A stretch of DNA of 64,000 nucleotides from Flavobacterium glycines (GCF_900100165.1 NZ_FNEO01000005.1:124001-188000); one strand, 5' to 3'. Shown: positions 34,609 through 43,914, counted from the stretch's first letter. Translations and numbers: made by a program. Notes: generated by a model not told the origin, from the letters alone.

Positions 34609-35628
34609 ATGCCCGAAAATAATATAGAACAAACTGATTTCAAAGCATTAGACAAGAAGGCCATTTCACAGCCATTAATAAAACATATTTATACAGCAGA
34701 TCCTTCTGCACATGTTTTTAATGATAAAATTTATATTTATCCTTCACACGATATCGATGCTGGAATTCCTTTTAATGACAATGGGGATCACTTTGGAATG
34801 GAAGATTATCATGTTATCTCAATGGACTCTATTAATTCAGAAGCAAAAGATAATGGAGTAGCCTTACATGTAGATGATGTCCCTTGGGCTGAAAGACAAA
34901 TGTGGGCACCAGATGCAGCACATAAAGATGGTAAATACTATTTGTATTTTCCAGCAAAAGCCCACGATGGTATTTTTAAAATAGGTGTCGCGATAAGCGA
35001 TTCTCCTATTGGTCCATTCATTCCTGAACCAGAAGCGATTTCAGGAAGTTATAGCATTGACCCTGCTGTTTTTGAAGACGAAGATGGTCAATACTACATC
35101 TATTTTGGAGGGATATGGGGCGGTCAACTTCAAAAATATAGAAACAATATTTATTCAGAGATAAATCAAGAACCTCAGGCAGATAAACAAGCTTTAGGGC
35201 CTATTGTTGCAAAGCTTTCTGCAGATATGAAGCAATTTGCAGAGGAACCTAAAGAAATTCTAATTTTGGATGAAAATGGTAAATCGCTATTGGCAGGAGA
35301 CCATGAACGTCGATTTTTTGAGGCTTCCTGGGTACATAAATACAATGGTAAATATTACTTTTCATACTCAACAGGAGACACCCATTTTATTTGCTATGCC
35401 ACCGGAGACAGTCCTTATGGTCCATTTACCTACAAAGGACGAATCTTAAACCCTGTAGTTGGCTGGACAACACATCATTCTATATGCGAATACAAAGGGA
35501 AATGGTATTTATTTTACCATGACTCTAGTTTGTCTAAAGGAATTACCCATCTAAGGTCAATAAAAGTTGCCGAGATAAATTACAATGAAGATGGTTCGAT
35601 TGTTCCTTTATCCCCATATACAAATTAA
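34609..35628 (+). CDS. GH43 beta-xylosidase-like enzyme, cytosolic
   Basis: A 339-residue GH43 enzyme without a signal peptide. The five-bladed propeller residues are recognisable: base D31 (YTADPSAHVF), pKa modulator D151 (YSIDPAVF) and acid E238 (RRFFEASW). The sequence resembles GH43 subfamily 1 enzymes (MWAPDAAHKDGKYYLYFPA). It should split imported xylo-oligosaccharides to xylose in the cytosol, in keeping with its pairing with the GPH symporter. Alpha-L-arabinofuranosidase activity is possible for GH43, but no other arabinose-related gene is in the locus. Confidence 0.92.
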   Translation: MPENNIEQTDFKALDKKAISQPLIKHIYTADPSAHVFNDKIYIYPSHDIDAGIPFNDNGDHFGMEDYHVISMDSINSEAKDNGVALHVDDVPWAERQMWAPDAAHKDGKYYLYFPAKAHDGIFKIGVAISDSPIGPFIPEPEAISGSYSIDPAVFEDEDGQYYIYFGGIWGGQLQKYRNNIYSEINQEPQADKQALGPIVAKLSADMKQFAEEPKEILILDENGKSLLAGDHERRFFEASWVHKYNGKYYFSYSTGDTHFICYATGDSPYGPFTYKGRILNPVVGWTTHHSICEYKGKWYLFYHDSSLSKGITHLRSIKVAEINYNEDGSIVPLSPYTN

Positions 35629-35715
35629 CGGTATCTCATTCACTAATAGTAACCAATCATTTAAATTCTTTATAAAACAGCACAAAATTTGCTAGTTTAA
35701 TATTAATCGTGTCAT

Positions 35716-35755
35716 AAAAAAGGTCTTTAATACTATAATTAAAGACCTTTTTTTA
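35716..35755. terminator. Bidirectional terminator between GH43 and DUF3826 genes
   Basis: AAAAAGGTCTTTAA pairs perfectly with TTAAAGACCTTTTT around an 8-nt loop; both strands end in a U-run. The genes converge here. Confidence 0.9.
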
Positions 35756-35770
35756 TACTTAAACTACAAG

Positions 35771-36433
35771 TTACTCTTGTTTTTTTGCTGCTTTTTCTGC
35801 CTTGATTTTCTTAGTATAATCAGCATACATCTGACGCCAGTTGCGACCGTGATTATTCAAATATTGTTCGGCCTGAGTTTTATAAATTTCAAAAATAGCC
35901 GATATCTCCTTCATACTTTTATAATCTACTGCCTGCTCACGTGCTTTTTCTAGTAGCTTTTGAATTTCAGCTGTCTCAGTTGTAGTCATTTCAGGAACAA
36001 TAGACTGATACCCTTTCATTGTAAAAGCAACTTTTCCAATTGTATATTTATCTAAAACTAAAGCCACTTGTTCTTCGGTTAAATCTTCTCTTAAACCACT
36101 CATCAAACCTTCATGAATTGTCGAAGGCATAGCAGAATCGGCAATAATTTGTCTGTGAAGCTCAGAAAGAGGTTTTCCATCCAATGGATTAATTCCTGCC
36201 GGAACAATTGAAGCCGGATGTGAATTATGCCAATCTTTTATTGATGACAGATGCGTCGCAACTACTTGCACTAATCTGTTTTCTTTTGCGCTGTCATTTA
36301 ATGATAAAGAACCAATCCATTCCTTAGCTTTTACAGTATCTTCATTAGAAACAGCAACAGATTGTGCTTTTGCAAACGTACCAAAAGCCATAAAAGCTAT
36401 AAGTAATGCCACTTTAATTTTTTTTGTTTTCAT
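35771..36433 (-). CDS. DUF3826 secreted protein
   Basis: A 220-residue protein with a signal peptide ending FAKAQ (about residue 24). The mature part is mainly helical and matches DUF3826: KAKEWIGSLSLNDSAKENRL, IKDWHNSHPASIVPAGINP and LDKYTIGKVAFTMKGYQ. The C-terminus is very basic (KKIKAEKAAKKQE). DUF3826 proteins are seen beside polysaccharide-degradation genes in Bacteroidota, but the function is not known to me. It converges with the GH43 operon; whether it belongs to the xylan regulon is uncertain, because no CAAYCGRTTG site precedes it. Confidence 0.8.
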   Translation of the reverse strand: MKTKKIKVALLIAFMAFGTFAKAQSVAVSNEDTVKAKEWIGSLSLNDSAKENRLVQVVATHLSSIKDWHNSHPASIVPAGINPLDGKPLSELHRQIIADSAMPSTIHEGLMSGLREDLTEEQVALVLDKYTIGKVAFTMKGYQSIVPEMTTTETAEIQKLLEKAREQAVDYKSMKEISAIFEIYKTQAEQYLNNHGRNWRQMYADYTKKIKAEKAAKKQE

Positions 36434-36623
36434 AAAATTTTAATCTTGAGGTTAGCTATGCTTCGATAGCGATTTAATAGGTGTTAAAAATACAATTAAA
36501 AAAAGACACAATTTTTATGCCAGCTAATAAAAACCAATTTAATTTTTCCAATCACAACAAAATAAATTGTAATTCGTTACATTTATCTACCCATTAAATC
36601 AATTTAATAAAAAACACCTACTT

Positions 36624-37124
36624 ATGAAAAAACTACTTTTATTTTCTTTTCTTGTTTTATCCACTTTCAGTTGGAGCCAAACTGCCGAAAACTATTTTGA
36701 TCAGGCAATGAAAAAATCAAATGCAGGAAATACAAAAGGCGCAATAGCCGATTATGACAAAGCCATAAAAATGAAACCCGATTTTGTAGTGGCTTATCTA
36801 AACAGAGGTATAGAAAAAATAAAACTCAATGATTTTCAGGGAGCTTTGACCGATGTTAATAAAACCATAGAAATGCATAACGACAATATCTATGCTTATA
36901 CAACCAGAGCCAATATTTACTATAAACTTCAGGATTACAAATCTGCTTTAAAAGACTGTGACTTTGCTCTTAAATACAATAAAGAAGATTACCTTACTTA
37001 CAACCTGAGAGGATTAACCTATATTCATTTGGAAGACAAAAAAAAGGCTTGTGCGGATTTTACTAAAGCAGTTCAGCTTGGAAGTCAAAGCGCTGCAAAA
37101 AACTTAAAAACATATTGCAAATAA
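36624..37124 (+). CDS. Secreted tetratricopeptide repeat protein
   Basis: A 166-residue protein with a signal peptide (to about residue 18, FSWSQ). Four TPR-like units follow, about residues 21-54, 55-88, 89-122 and 123-156 (e.g. GNTKGAIADYDKAIKMKPDF, AYLNRGIEKIKLNDFQGALT). TPR proteins mediate protein contacts. It stands alone between the convergent DUF4252 gene and the divergent DUF3826 gene. No specific function can be given. Confidence 0.85.
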   Translation: MKKLLLFSFLVLSTFSWSQTAENYFDQAMKKSNAGNTKGAIADYDKAIKMKPDFVVAYLNRGIEKIKLNDFQGALTDVNKTIEMHNDNIYAYTTRANIYYKLQDYKSALKDCDFALKYNKEDYLTYNLRGLTYIHLEDKKKACADFTKAVQLGSQSAAKNLKTYCK

Positions 37125-37147
37125 ACCTTTGATAATGAATTAAAAAA

Positions 37148-37177
37148 AAGCTGTTTCAATGTTGAAACAGCTTTTTG
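37148..37177. terminator. Bidirectional terminator between the TPR and DUF4252 genes
   Basis: AAGCTGTTTCAA and TTGAAACAGCTT form a 12-bp inverted repeat followed by a U-run on the plus strand and flanked by an A-run on the other side. The two genes converge here. Confidence 0.85.
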
Positions 37178-37198
37178 CTTTTTAAATTACATTGTAAT

Positions 37199-37732
37199 TT
37201 ACTTTTGCGTAAGCTTTTTAAGCTCAGTCCCGCCCGGAATTTGCATTTTATCGGTAAGAATTGAAATATCATTCAAACTAAAAACACCGGTCAGAGACAT
37301 TAATACCGAACGATTAATACCATTAGCATCATCATCAATAAACATTATAAACTCATTAAGCTGATTATTATTCCCTGCTCTTTTTACATCAATAGTAATC
37401 TGTTTACCATTTTCATTTACTTTTTTCAACTCGTCTAAAGAGGACGATTTTATATAAGCATCAGCAACCTCTTTCATTTTTCGAGCTGCTGCTTTATTAG
37501 TAGTTGAAAAAACTCTTAAATTATTTAAATTTTGAATTAGTTTCAAATATTGTTGAGTTTCTTTATCAGAAGCATCTACTTTAACTTTACTCATTAATTC
37601 AAACATTTTTTTATTTACAATTACCGAGACAATCTCTTCCTGACCATCAAATTGATCAAAAACCGCTTGCCCGTAAAACGTACCAGAAGCAAAAGCAACT
37701 AACAACGTTATAAGTACTTTTTTCATTTTCAT
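37199..37732 (-). CDS. DUF4252 exported protein
   Basis: A 177-residue protein with a signal peptide (MKKVLITLLVAFASGTFYGQ, reading from the third codon, which is an equally likely start). The pattern (NNQLNEFIMFIDDDANGINRSVLMSLTGVFSLNDISILTDKM) matches DUF4252 proteins common in Bacteroidota. There is no lipobox cysteine. The function is unknown. Confidence 0.75.
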   Translation of the reverse strand: MKMKKVLITLLVAFASGTFYGQAVFDQFDGQEEIVSVIVNKKMFELMSKVKVDASDKETQQYLKLIQNLNNLRVFSTTNKAAARKMKEVADAYIKSSSLDELKKVNENGKQITIDVKRAGNNNQLNEFIMFIDDDANGINRSVLMSLTGVFSLNDISILTDKMQIPGGTELKKLTQK

Positions 37733-37933
37733 ATATTTATATTAAAAATTACTTTCTTTTTTTTACTATTACACTTACCATTTTTATGCCAAAAAAAATT
37801 AACTCATTAAGTTTAATCTTTAAAGACAAAAATACTTAGCTTTATACAGCATTTTAATTTTCTTACTTTCAAAGAAAATAAAATAAATTTAAAGATAGTA
37901 CTTTTAGATTAACAGCCCTAATTTTAAACCTAA

Positions 37934-39370
37934 ATGAAAACACAATACAAGCATTTACTCCTACTTTTTGTTTCTTTGTTATTCTTACAAAGCTGTCAGG
38001 ACAATGATGATACTTTACCAAAAACTACCGACCTTGAGGTTCAAAAATTTATTTGGAGAGGACTAAATCAAATGTACTTGTGGCAGTCTGATGTTCCGGA
38101 TTTAGCTAATAACAGATTTGCTAATAATTTAGAATATGAAAATTTTCTAAAACAATATTCACCAGAAGATTTATTTGAAAATTTACTTTACAGACCACCA
38201 AGTAAATACAGCACAGGTGTAGTTGACAGATTTAGCTGGATTGTTAACGATTATCTTACTCTTGAACAGCAATTACAGGGAACTTCAAAAAACAATGGTG
38301 TAGAATTTGGCTTGAGCCTTGTCACTCAAAACAGCAACCAGGTTATTGGTTATATACGTTATATTATTCCAAATTCGGATGCTGCTAATAAAAACATTCA
38401 GCGTGGTGAAGTTTTTTACGGCGTTAATGGCACGAGTTTAACCTTAAATAATTATGCAGACTTATTATTTAGTGCTGATGAAAATTATACACTCAATTTT
38501 GCCAACCTAACTTATGATACCAACAACAATCCTGTAATTACTCCAAATGGTAAGAATCTCAATTTGACCAAAACAACCTTAGCTGAAAATCCAATTTTAA
38601 TTAAAAAAGTAATTACAAGTGGCACACATAAAATTGGTTATCTTATGTACAATGGTTTCTATCCCGGTTACGACACACAACTCAATGATGCTTTTGGATA
38701 CTTTAAAACAGAAGGCATCACCGATTTGGTTTTAGATTTAAGATACAATGGTGGAGGTGCTGTATCTTCAGCAGTTCGTTTAGCCAGTATGATTACAGGA
38801 CAATTTAAGGGACAGGTTTTTAATGAATTGGCATACAATGAAAGAAAATCTTACCTTAACCAAAAATATCTTTTCATTAGTACTTTAAATGAAGCATCTC
38901 TAAACAGCTTGAATCTTTCTAAAGTATATATATTAACAACTGGCAGCACTGCTTCTGCAAGCGAACTCATCATAAACGGACTTAATCCTTATATAAACGT
39001 AGTTCAGATAGGTGATTATACTTATGGGAAAAATGTTGCTTCGGTTACTCTTTACGACTCTCCCAGCTTTACCAAAACCGGTGTAAACCCAAATCATCGT
39101 TATGCTATGCAGCCTATAGTGGCACATTCGGTAAACTCAGAAGGTTTTGGTGATTATTTAGACGGACTAACTCCGGATTATCAACTAACTGAAAGGATAA
39201 AAACTTTAGGTGTTCTTGGAGACACTAACGAACCTTTATTAAGTACCGCAATTGGAAAAATCACAGGAACTGCTAAATTCATTGTACCCGAAAAAACAAC
39301 AACCGATTTAAAACTCCTAAATGATTCCAAAACATTAAAAGGAATGAATATGATGTATTTTAAACCTTAA
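37934..39370 (+). CDS. S41-family C-terminal processing peptidase-like lipoprotein
   Basis: A 478-residue lipoprotein (LQSC, then acidic QDNDD, so probably surface exposed). A PDZ-like region lies at about residues 115-190 (GVEFGLSLVT...IIPNSDAANKNIQRGEVFYGVNG). The S41 core follows: LVLDLRYNGGGAVSSAVRLA (about 265-284), the serine motif TGSTASASELIINGL (about 335-349) and YTYGKNVASV supplying the lysine. These fit the Ser-Lys dyad of tail-specific proteases. Substrates are unknown. It is a single gene with its own terminator. Confidence 0.9.
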   Translation: MKTQYKHLLLLFVSLLFLQSCQDNDDTLPKTTDLEVQKFIWRGLNQMYLWQSDVPDLANNRFANNLEYENFLKQYSPEDLFENLLYRPPSKYSTGVVDRFSWIVNDYLTLEQQLQGTSKNNGVEFGLSLVTQNSNQVIGYIRYIIPNSDAANKNIQRGEVFYGVNGTSLTLNNYADLLFSADENYTLNFANLTYDTNNNPVITPNGKNLNLTKTTLAENPILIKKVITSGTHKIGYLMYNGFYPGYDTQLNDAFGYFKTEGITDLVLDLRYNGGGAVSSAVRLASMITGQFKGQVFNELAYNERKSYLNQKYLFISTLNEASLNSLNLSKVYILTTGSTASASELIINGLNPYINVVQIGDYTYGKNVASVTLYDSPSFTKTGVNPNHRYAMQPIVAHSVNSEGFGDYLDGLTPDYQLTERIKTLGVLGDTNEPLLSTAIGKITGTAKFIVPEKTTTDLKLLNDSKTLKGMNMMYFKP

Positions 39371-39383
39371 AATTCACACATAA

Positions 39384-39415
39384 AAAAAGGCTTTCAGAAA
39401 TGAAAGCCTTTTTCG
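39384..39415. terminator. Bidirectional terminator between the S41 peptidase and the TonB receptor
   Basis: AAAAAGGCTTTCA and TGAAAGCCTTTTT form a perfect 13-bp stem with a 4-nt loop (GAAA). It serves both convergent genes. Confidence 0.9.
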
Positions 39416-39432
39416 AACCCTAAATACCAATC

Positions 39433-41346
39433 TTACAAATTAATATTCAACCCTAATTTAAAGTTTCTTCCTCGGGTAGTATACCCAATTACCTCATAAA
39501 AATCTTCATTTAAAATATTTGTAGCTGTTGCAAACACAGTCATTCGGTTTTTTATTAACTCATATTTAGCTGTTGCATTGAGTAATTTATATGCAGCTGT
39601 AACAATCGAAGTTTGTTCATAAGTAATCGGATCAAATAAAGCATCAGGCTTTTTATCAACAAATTGATAACTTACATTGAAAAAAGTTCGGGTAGTTGGC
39701 TGGTACTCTACAGAAGCATTTACTTTATGTCTTGGCACATACAAATCCAAAGCCTTTTCTACCTGAGTAAAAGTATAATTTCCTCTCAACTTTAATTGAT
39801 TAGTCAAAGCATAGGTAAACATTGTCTCAATACCTTTTGCATTATACTTCCCATCAATATTATCATAGCCTCCGGAAAGAAAAACAATAGAATTAGCTTC
39901 CTGTCTGTAAAAAGCTACTGCATTTAAATTGATTTTTTTATTCCATAAATCCAATTCAAAACCGGCTTCAACCGTACTGTTTCTTTCAGGTTTTAAATCT
40001 AAATTCCCATAAAAAGAGGCATACAACTGATACAAACTTGGTGTAATATAAGCTGTACTGTACGAACTCACTAATTTCAAAGGAATATCTGAGAAAGAAA
40101 ATGAAGGGTTGATGTTGTACACAAAATTGTTTCCGTATTTACTATGAATATTCAATCTTGCTCCGGCATTCACATTCAATCCAAAATCAGAATTATAAAC
40201 TAGTGTAGCATAGGGATCAATGATATTGAATTTAGCCAACTCCTTTTGAATATCTCCGTAAGGTGTTAAATTAACCATATCGAAAAACTGAAATTGCCCC
40301 CCGCCTATCACAAATAATTCTTCTGCAATTTGATATTTATTAAACGCATCTGCATTTACGTTTCTTGATTTATAAGTAGATAAACTTCCATAATTAAATG
40401 AATCCCTGTTCATCCACCCCGCAGCGGTATTAATTACTAATTCTCCTTTTTCATATTTATATTTTGGAGAAAAACCTACACGATATTGCTCTGACTTACC
40501 ATAATTATACAAATCATCGGCAAAAGCATCTGCATCAAAATCATATTTAAGACGATCATAATTAGCAAAAAAATCAAAGCTTAATTGCTTTGTTGGTGTA
40601 AATCCAAATTTTACAATACTATTCACTCTGGAAGAACCATCATTTTCAAATTTTTCTGAATCAGAAAGCGGTCTTGCCTGAGACATTCCATCAACTTCAG
40701 AACTGTTCAAGGCGCCAAAATAATTAAACTTGTCTGTTTTCCCATTAAATGAAAATCCCTGATTATATTCCTGAGCCGAATAATTCTTTTCCTGAGCAGT
40801 TGTTTGTGTCCCTATATTTAGATACACATTTCCGGAAACGGCTTTCTTTTCTGCTTTTTTCAAAGTAATATTAATCACACCTGTTGCCGCTCCCGTACCA
40901 TAAAGCGTACTGGCAGCACCTTTCATTACCTCAATACTTTCAACCTGTTCCGCTGGAATTAAACGCAAATCATATTCTAAATTGATATTAGAAGCATCAG
41001 TTACCGGAATACCATCAATTAAAATTAAAGTTTGACGATTGCGCCCCCCACGAATAGAATATTTCAAATCTTTTCCCGCTGCGCTTTGATTTCCGTTAAT
41101 TTCAACCCCTGTAACGGTACTTAAAACCTGAGCTATGGATTGCCCCGGTCTTTTCTTCAAATCATCTGACGTGATTTTTACAATTACCTTTCCGGATTTT
41201 TCTTTTGGTAATGCAAACTTAGAATCCGAAATAACAACCTCATCTAATTCATTGGCTCCAGACAGAACAACTCCTTTTTTTTGTGCCAAAGCACATGTAC
41301 TTATTAATACGAATAACGCACTAATACGAACGATTTTTTTGTTCAT
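39433..41346 (-). CDS. BtuB-like TonB-dependent receptor (cobalamin/cobinamide uptake)
   Basis: About 637 residues from the chosen start MNKKIVRIS; the frame is open four codons further up (41358), but the start at 41346 gives a normal signal peptide (to ALAQ). There is no carboxypeptidase-like domain, unlike the SusC proteins. A short TonB region (LDEVVISDSKF) is followed by a plug with GQSIAQVLSTVTGVEINGN, LILIDGIPVTDASN and YGTGAATGVINITLKK, then a barrel ending FKLGLNINL. Size and plug fit BtuB rather than siderophore receptors, and the cobalamin riboswitch directly upstream gives the substrate. No BtuF/BtuCD genes are in the window. Confidence 0.9.
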   Translation of the reverse strand: MNKKIVRISALFVLISTCALAQKKGVVLSGANELDEVVISDSKFALPKEKSGKVIVKITSDDLKKRPGQSIAQVLSTVTGVEINGNQSAAGKDLKYSIRGGRNRQTLILIDGIPVTDASNINLEYDLRLIPAEQVESIEVMKGAASTLYGTGAATGVINITLKKAEKKAVSGNVYLNIGTQTTAQEKNYSAQEYNQGFSFNGKTDKFNYFGALNSSEVDGMSQARPLSDSEKFENDGSSRVNSIVKFGFTPTKQLSFDFFANYDRLKYDFDADAFADDLYNYGKSEQYRVGFSPKYKYEKGELVINTAAGWMNRDSFNYGSLSTYKSRNVNADAFNKYQIAEELFVIGGGQFQFFDMVNLTPYGDIQKELAKFNIIDPYATLVYNSDFGLNVNAGARLNIHSKYGNNFVYNINPSFSFSDIPLKLVSSYSTAYITPSLYQLYASFYGNLDLKPERNSTVEAGFELDLWNKKINLNAVAFYRQEANSIVFLSGGYDNIDGKYNAKGIETMFTYALTNQLKLRGNYTFTQVEKALDLYVPRHKVNASVEYQPTTRTFFNVSYQFVDKKPDALFDPITYEQTSIVTAAYKLLNATAKYELIKNRMTVFATATNILNEDFYEVIGYTTRGRNFKLGLNINL

Positions 41347-41454
41347 TTTAAAAAACATTTAATAACAGCTTAACTGTTACATGACTAATAAATGGGAGAA
41401 AAGCATAGAATTACCCATACCCAAACCTTTTTTCCCGAAAGTTTGATACTCGAT

Positions 41455-41690
41455 GCATTAGGCAGGTCTCCTGGCTTGCATCCTGTTGTTGACCTTCCCA
41501 TTCCATTTTAGATTTAGGATTTTTGATTTTAGATATAACTAAAATCTGAATTCTAAAATCTACAATTAAAACAGTGGTTTTGTAGATAACAACAAGCTTA
41601 ATAGCTTACAGTTGCGGGTACAGCTCAGGTGTCTAACCTGATTCCCTTTTAATGCTAAATCCTTAACAAGGACATAGCAACCATAATACG
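41455..41690 (-). ncRNA. Cobalamin riboswitch with a hairpin insert
   Basis: On the minus strand, in order: an AAAGGGAATCAGGT block, ACCTGAGCTGTACCCGCAAC, the CCACTG block, TGGGAAGG, and the B12 box AGCCAGGAGACCTGCC (41461-41476 on the plus strand). These are the conserved blocks of the AdoCbl riboswitch. It lies about 100 nt upstream of a BtuB-like receptor gene and should turn it off when cobalamin is plentiful. Between CCACTG and TGGGAAGG there is an extra 71-nt A/T-rich piece (41501-41571) that folds on itself. Confidence 0.92.
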
Positions 41691-41794
41691 ATGGCAAAGA
41701 TAAAACTTAATTTAGCTAAAAATCAAATTTATATAGCCCCATTCAAAATGTCACAAACTATTGTTTTTCAACAAATAAGCTTTATATCAAAAAA

Positions 41795-41836
41795 AACAAA
41801 CCCCGAAATTGCCCAAAAACGAGTCAAAAACGGGGT
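41795..41836 (-). terminator. Possible mazG terminator
   Basis: CCCCG and CGGGG (41801-41805, 41831-41835) form a G/C-rich stem with a long loop, followed on the minus strand by TTTGTTTTTTTT. It is about 80 nt past the mazG stop. The long loop weakens the call. Confidence 0.45.
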
Positions 41837-41917
41837 AATCCTTTCTTTTAAAGTGTGAAAACAAAAACGGTATCCTCTTTTCTTTATTTTGTCTTTTAAT
41901 ATAGTTTAACTCAACTG

Positions 41918-42691
41918 TTATAGCTTCTTCGCTTCTTCCCAAAAAACATCCATCTCTGCAAGCGTCATGTCTTTTAAGGACTTGCCTACTATTTCGGCTT
42001 TGCTTTCCAGGTATTGAAAACGTTTAATGAATTTTTTGTTAGTTCGTTCCAAAGCATCTTCGGGATTAACATTCAGAAAACGGGCATAATTAATCATTGA
42101 AAACAGCACATCTCCAAATTCTGATTCTATTGCATCCTGATTTCCCGATGCTACCTCCTGCTGTAGTTCTTGTAATTCTTCCTGTACCTTGTCCCACACC
42201 TGATGCGGTTCTTCCCAATCAAAACCTACTCCTTTTACTTTATCCTGAATTCGGCTGGCTTTGACTAAAGCGGGTAAACTTCGGGGTACTCCCTCTAAAA
42301 CTGATTTTTTACCTTCTTTGAGTTTTAATTTTTCCCAGTTTTGTTTGACTTCCTCTTCGTCTTTTACCACAGTATCGCTATAAATATGAGGATGACGATG
42401 AATCAATTTTTCACAAATGTCATTACAAACATCAGCGATATCAAAATCGTTGGTTTCACTTCCTATTTTGGCATAAAAAACAATATGCAGCAACAAATCC
42501 CCTAACTCTTTTTTGACTTCATTTAAATTATTATCCAAGATAGCATCTCCTAATTCATAAGTCTCTTCTATTGTCAGATGTCTTAGAGTCTGTAAAGTTT
42601 GTTTTTTATCCCAGGGACATTTTTCACGCAAATCATCCATGATTGCTAATAATCTCTCAAAAGCCTGTAATTGTATTTGCCTTGTGTTCAT
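41918..42691 (-). CDS. mazG: MazG nucleoside triphosphate pyrophosphohydrolase
   Basis: A 257-residue all-helical house-cleaning enzyme that hydrolyses nucleoside triphosphates to monophosphates and pyrophosphate. Two MazG domains are visible: LREKCPWDKKQTLQTLRHL with EETYELGDAI and KKELGDLLLHIVF in the N-terminal half, and ELQELQQEV with ESEFGDVLFSMINYAR in the C-terminal half. EExxE and ExxD metal sites are kept. It is cytosolic. It lies downstream of the DUF5606 gene with a terminator hairpin between them. Confidence 0.95.
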   Translation of the reverse strand: MNTRQIQLQAFERLLAIMDDLREKCPWDKKQTLQTLRHLTIEETYELGDAILDNNLNEVKKELGDLLLHIVFYAKIGSETNDFDIADVCNDICEKLIHRHPHIYSDTVVKDEEEVKQNWEKLKLKEGKKSVLEGVPRSLPALVKASRIQDKVKGVGFDWEEPHQVWDKVQEELQELQQEVASGNQDAIESEFGDVLFSMINYARFLNVNPEDALERTNKKFIKRFQYLESKAEIVGKSLKDMTLAEMDVFWEEAKKL

Positions 42692-42714
42692 TGAATATAG
42701 TTTTGTGTAAAAAT

Positions 42715-42757
42715 AAGAAATCCTGTGTTCTAATGAATTTAGTACACAGGATTTCTT
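42715..42757 (-). terminator. Terminator of the DUF5606 gene
   Basis: AAGAAATCCTGTGT and ACACAGGATTTCTT form a perfect 14-bp inverted repeat with a 15-nt loop, followed on the minus strand by a U-rich run. It lies between the DUF5606 stop and the mazG start. Confidence 0.75.
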
Positions 42758-42775
42758 ATAAAAATTCAGAATTAA

Positions 42776-43246
42776 TTATTCTGTTACTTTTTTAGCTTTT
42801 TTTGGTTTTTCAGCAGCAGTTTCTTCAGCAACAGCAACCTCAACCACTTCTTCTACCGGAGCTTCTTCAACAACTAAACCTTTAGCTTGCAAAGTGTTGT
42901 ACCAGTTTAAAATTTTCTTAATATCTGAAGCATATACTCTTTCTTCATCATAATTAGGTAAAACTTCTTTAAAGTAAGCTGCCAAAGTTGTATTGTCTTC
43001 TTTATGAGAAATAGCAGGACCGTTATTTTCTTTTTCAGCAATATTAGCCATTACTTCTTTTAACGGTTTCTCACCTTCGTAAGTGTAGACTGAAATTTCA
43101 GATAACAAACTCACATTACTTTTTAAATTTACTGTGATTTTTTTTCCATCAACTAATGATTCCGCCACAAAACCGGTACGTGTTTGTACTTTTAAAACAT
43201 ATAAACCCGGTTTCCCTGAAATCGCTAATATTTTTTCTAAATTCAT
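42776..43246 (-). CDS. DUF5606 family protein
   Basis: A 156-residue cytosolic protein. The N-terminal part (MNLEKILAISGKPGLYVL, LVDGKKITVNLKSNVSLLSEISVYT) matches DUF5606, conserved in Bacteroidota next to def. The C-terminal 35 residues are low-complexity, acidic then basic (EEAPVEEVVEVAVAEE, KPKKAKK), and are probably disordered. No enzymatic motif is seen. It lies 80 nt after def and is probably co-transcribed with it. The function is unknown. Confidence 0.85.
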   Translation of the reverse strand: MNLEKILAISGKPGLYVLKVQTRTGFVAESLVDGKKITVNLKSNVSLLSEISVYTYEGEKPLKEVMANIAEKENNGPAISHKEDNTTLAAYFKEVLPNYDEERVYASDIKKILNWYNTLQAKGLVVEEAPVEEVVEVAVAEETAAEKPKKAKKVTE

Positions 43247-43326
43247 GCTTTATTAATTATTATTAAGAATTGATTTTTTTTATTATCTGTCTGTATTTGG
43301 TCAAAAACAATACCAAAAATAGTTTT

Positions 43327-43914
43327 TTACCTAACTTTTTTACCAAAGAAACGCATTCTGTAATCCTGGAATGTTTTCCCTTCCATGATATTTTTCAGCT
43401 TTCCTTTAATTAATCTTTTTTTCAGAGAAGATATTTTGTCCGTGAATAAAATTCCCTCGATATGATCGTATTCGTGCTGAATAACACGAGCAATCAAACC
43501 ATCGAATACCTCAGTTTTCATCACGAAATCTTCTTCACAATATTCGAGGGTAACTCTTTCTTTACGATAAACATCCTCACGCACATCCGGAATACTCAAA
43601 CATCCTTCATTAAAAGCCCACTCTTCACCTTCTTCTTTAATGATTTTCGCATTAATAAAAGTACGTTTGAATCCTTTTAACTGTTTTTGTTCATCAGCCT
43701 TTAAATCTTCGTCATCACTAAAAGGTGTAGCATCTATAACAAATAAACGTATCGCAAGTCCTACTTGTGGTGCAGCCAGTCCTACTCCGGAAGCATTATA
43801 CATAGTCTCGTACATATTAGCGATAGTTTCTTTCAAATTAAGATACTCTGGAGTTATTTCGGCTCCTACCTTTCTTAAAACCGGATCACCATATCCTACA
43901 ATTGGTAAAATCAT
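43327..43914 (-). CDS. def: Peptide deformylase
   Basis: A 195-residue metalloenzyme that removes the N-formyl group from new proteins. All three motifs are present: GVGLAAPQVG (about residues 43-52), EGCLSIPD with the metal-binding cysteine, and HEYDH with the two histidines and catalytic glutamate. Compared with E. coli it has an insertion (SDDEDLKADEQKQLKGFK) that is usual in Bacteroidota. It is followed by the DUF5606 gene. Confidence 0.97.
   Translation of the reverse strand: MILPIVGYGDPVLRKVGAEITPEYLNLKETIANMYETMYNASGVGLAAPQVGLAIRLFVIDATPFSDDEDLKADEQKQLKGFKRTFINAKIIKEEGEEWAFNEGCLSIPDVREDVYRKERVTLEYCEEDFVMKTEVFDGLIARVIQHEYDHIEGILFTDKISSLKKRLIKGKLKNIMEGKTFQDYRMRFFGKKVR

Larger units (their letters stand above)
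41359..41917. other. Leader of the BtuB-like gene and mazG tail
   Basis: 559 bp without a gene. It holds the cobalamin riboswitch (41455-41690) and the mazG terminator-like repeat (41795-41836). The 100 bp between riboswitch and receptor start are where the expression platform must lie; no strong terminator hairpin was seen there, so control may be at translation. Confidence 0.7.

Noticed and set aside
39297..39310. CAACCGATT, a half operator near the end of the S41 peptidase gene
   Set aside because: The second half-site is missing and it is inside coding sequence.
36624..39370. TPR, DUF4252 and S41 peptidase genes as part of the xylan locus
   Set aside because: They have separate terminators, lack the operator motif and show no link to carbohydrate use.
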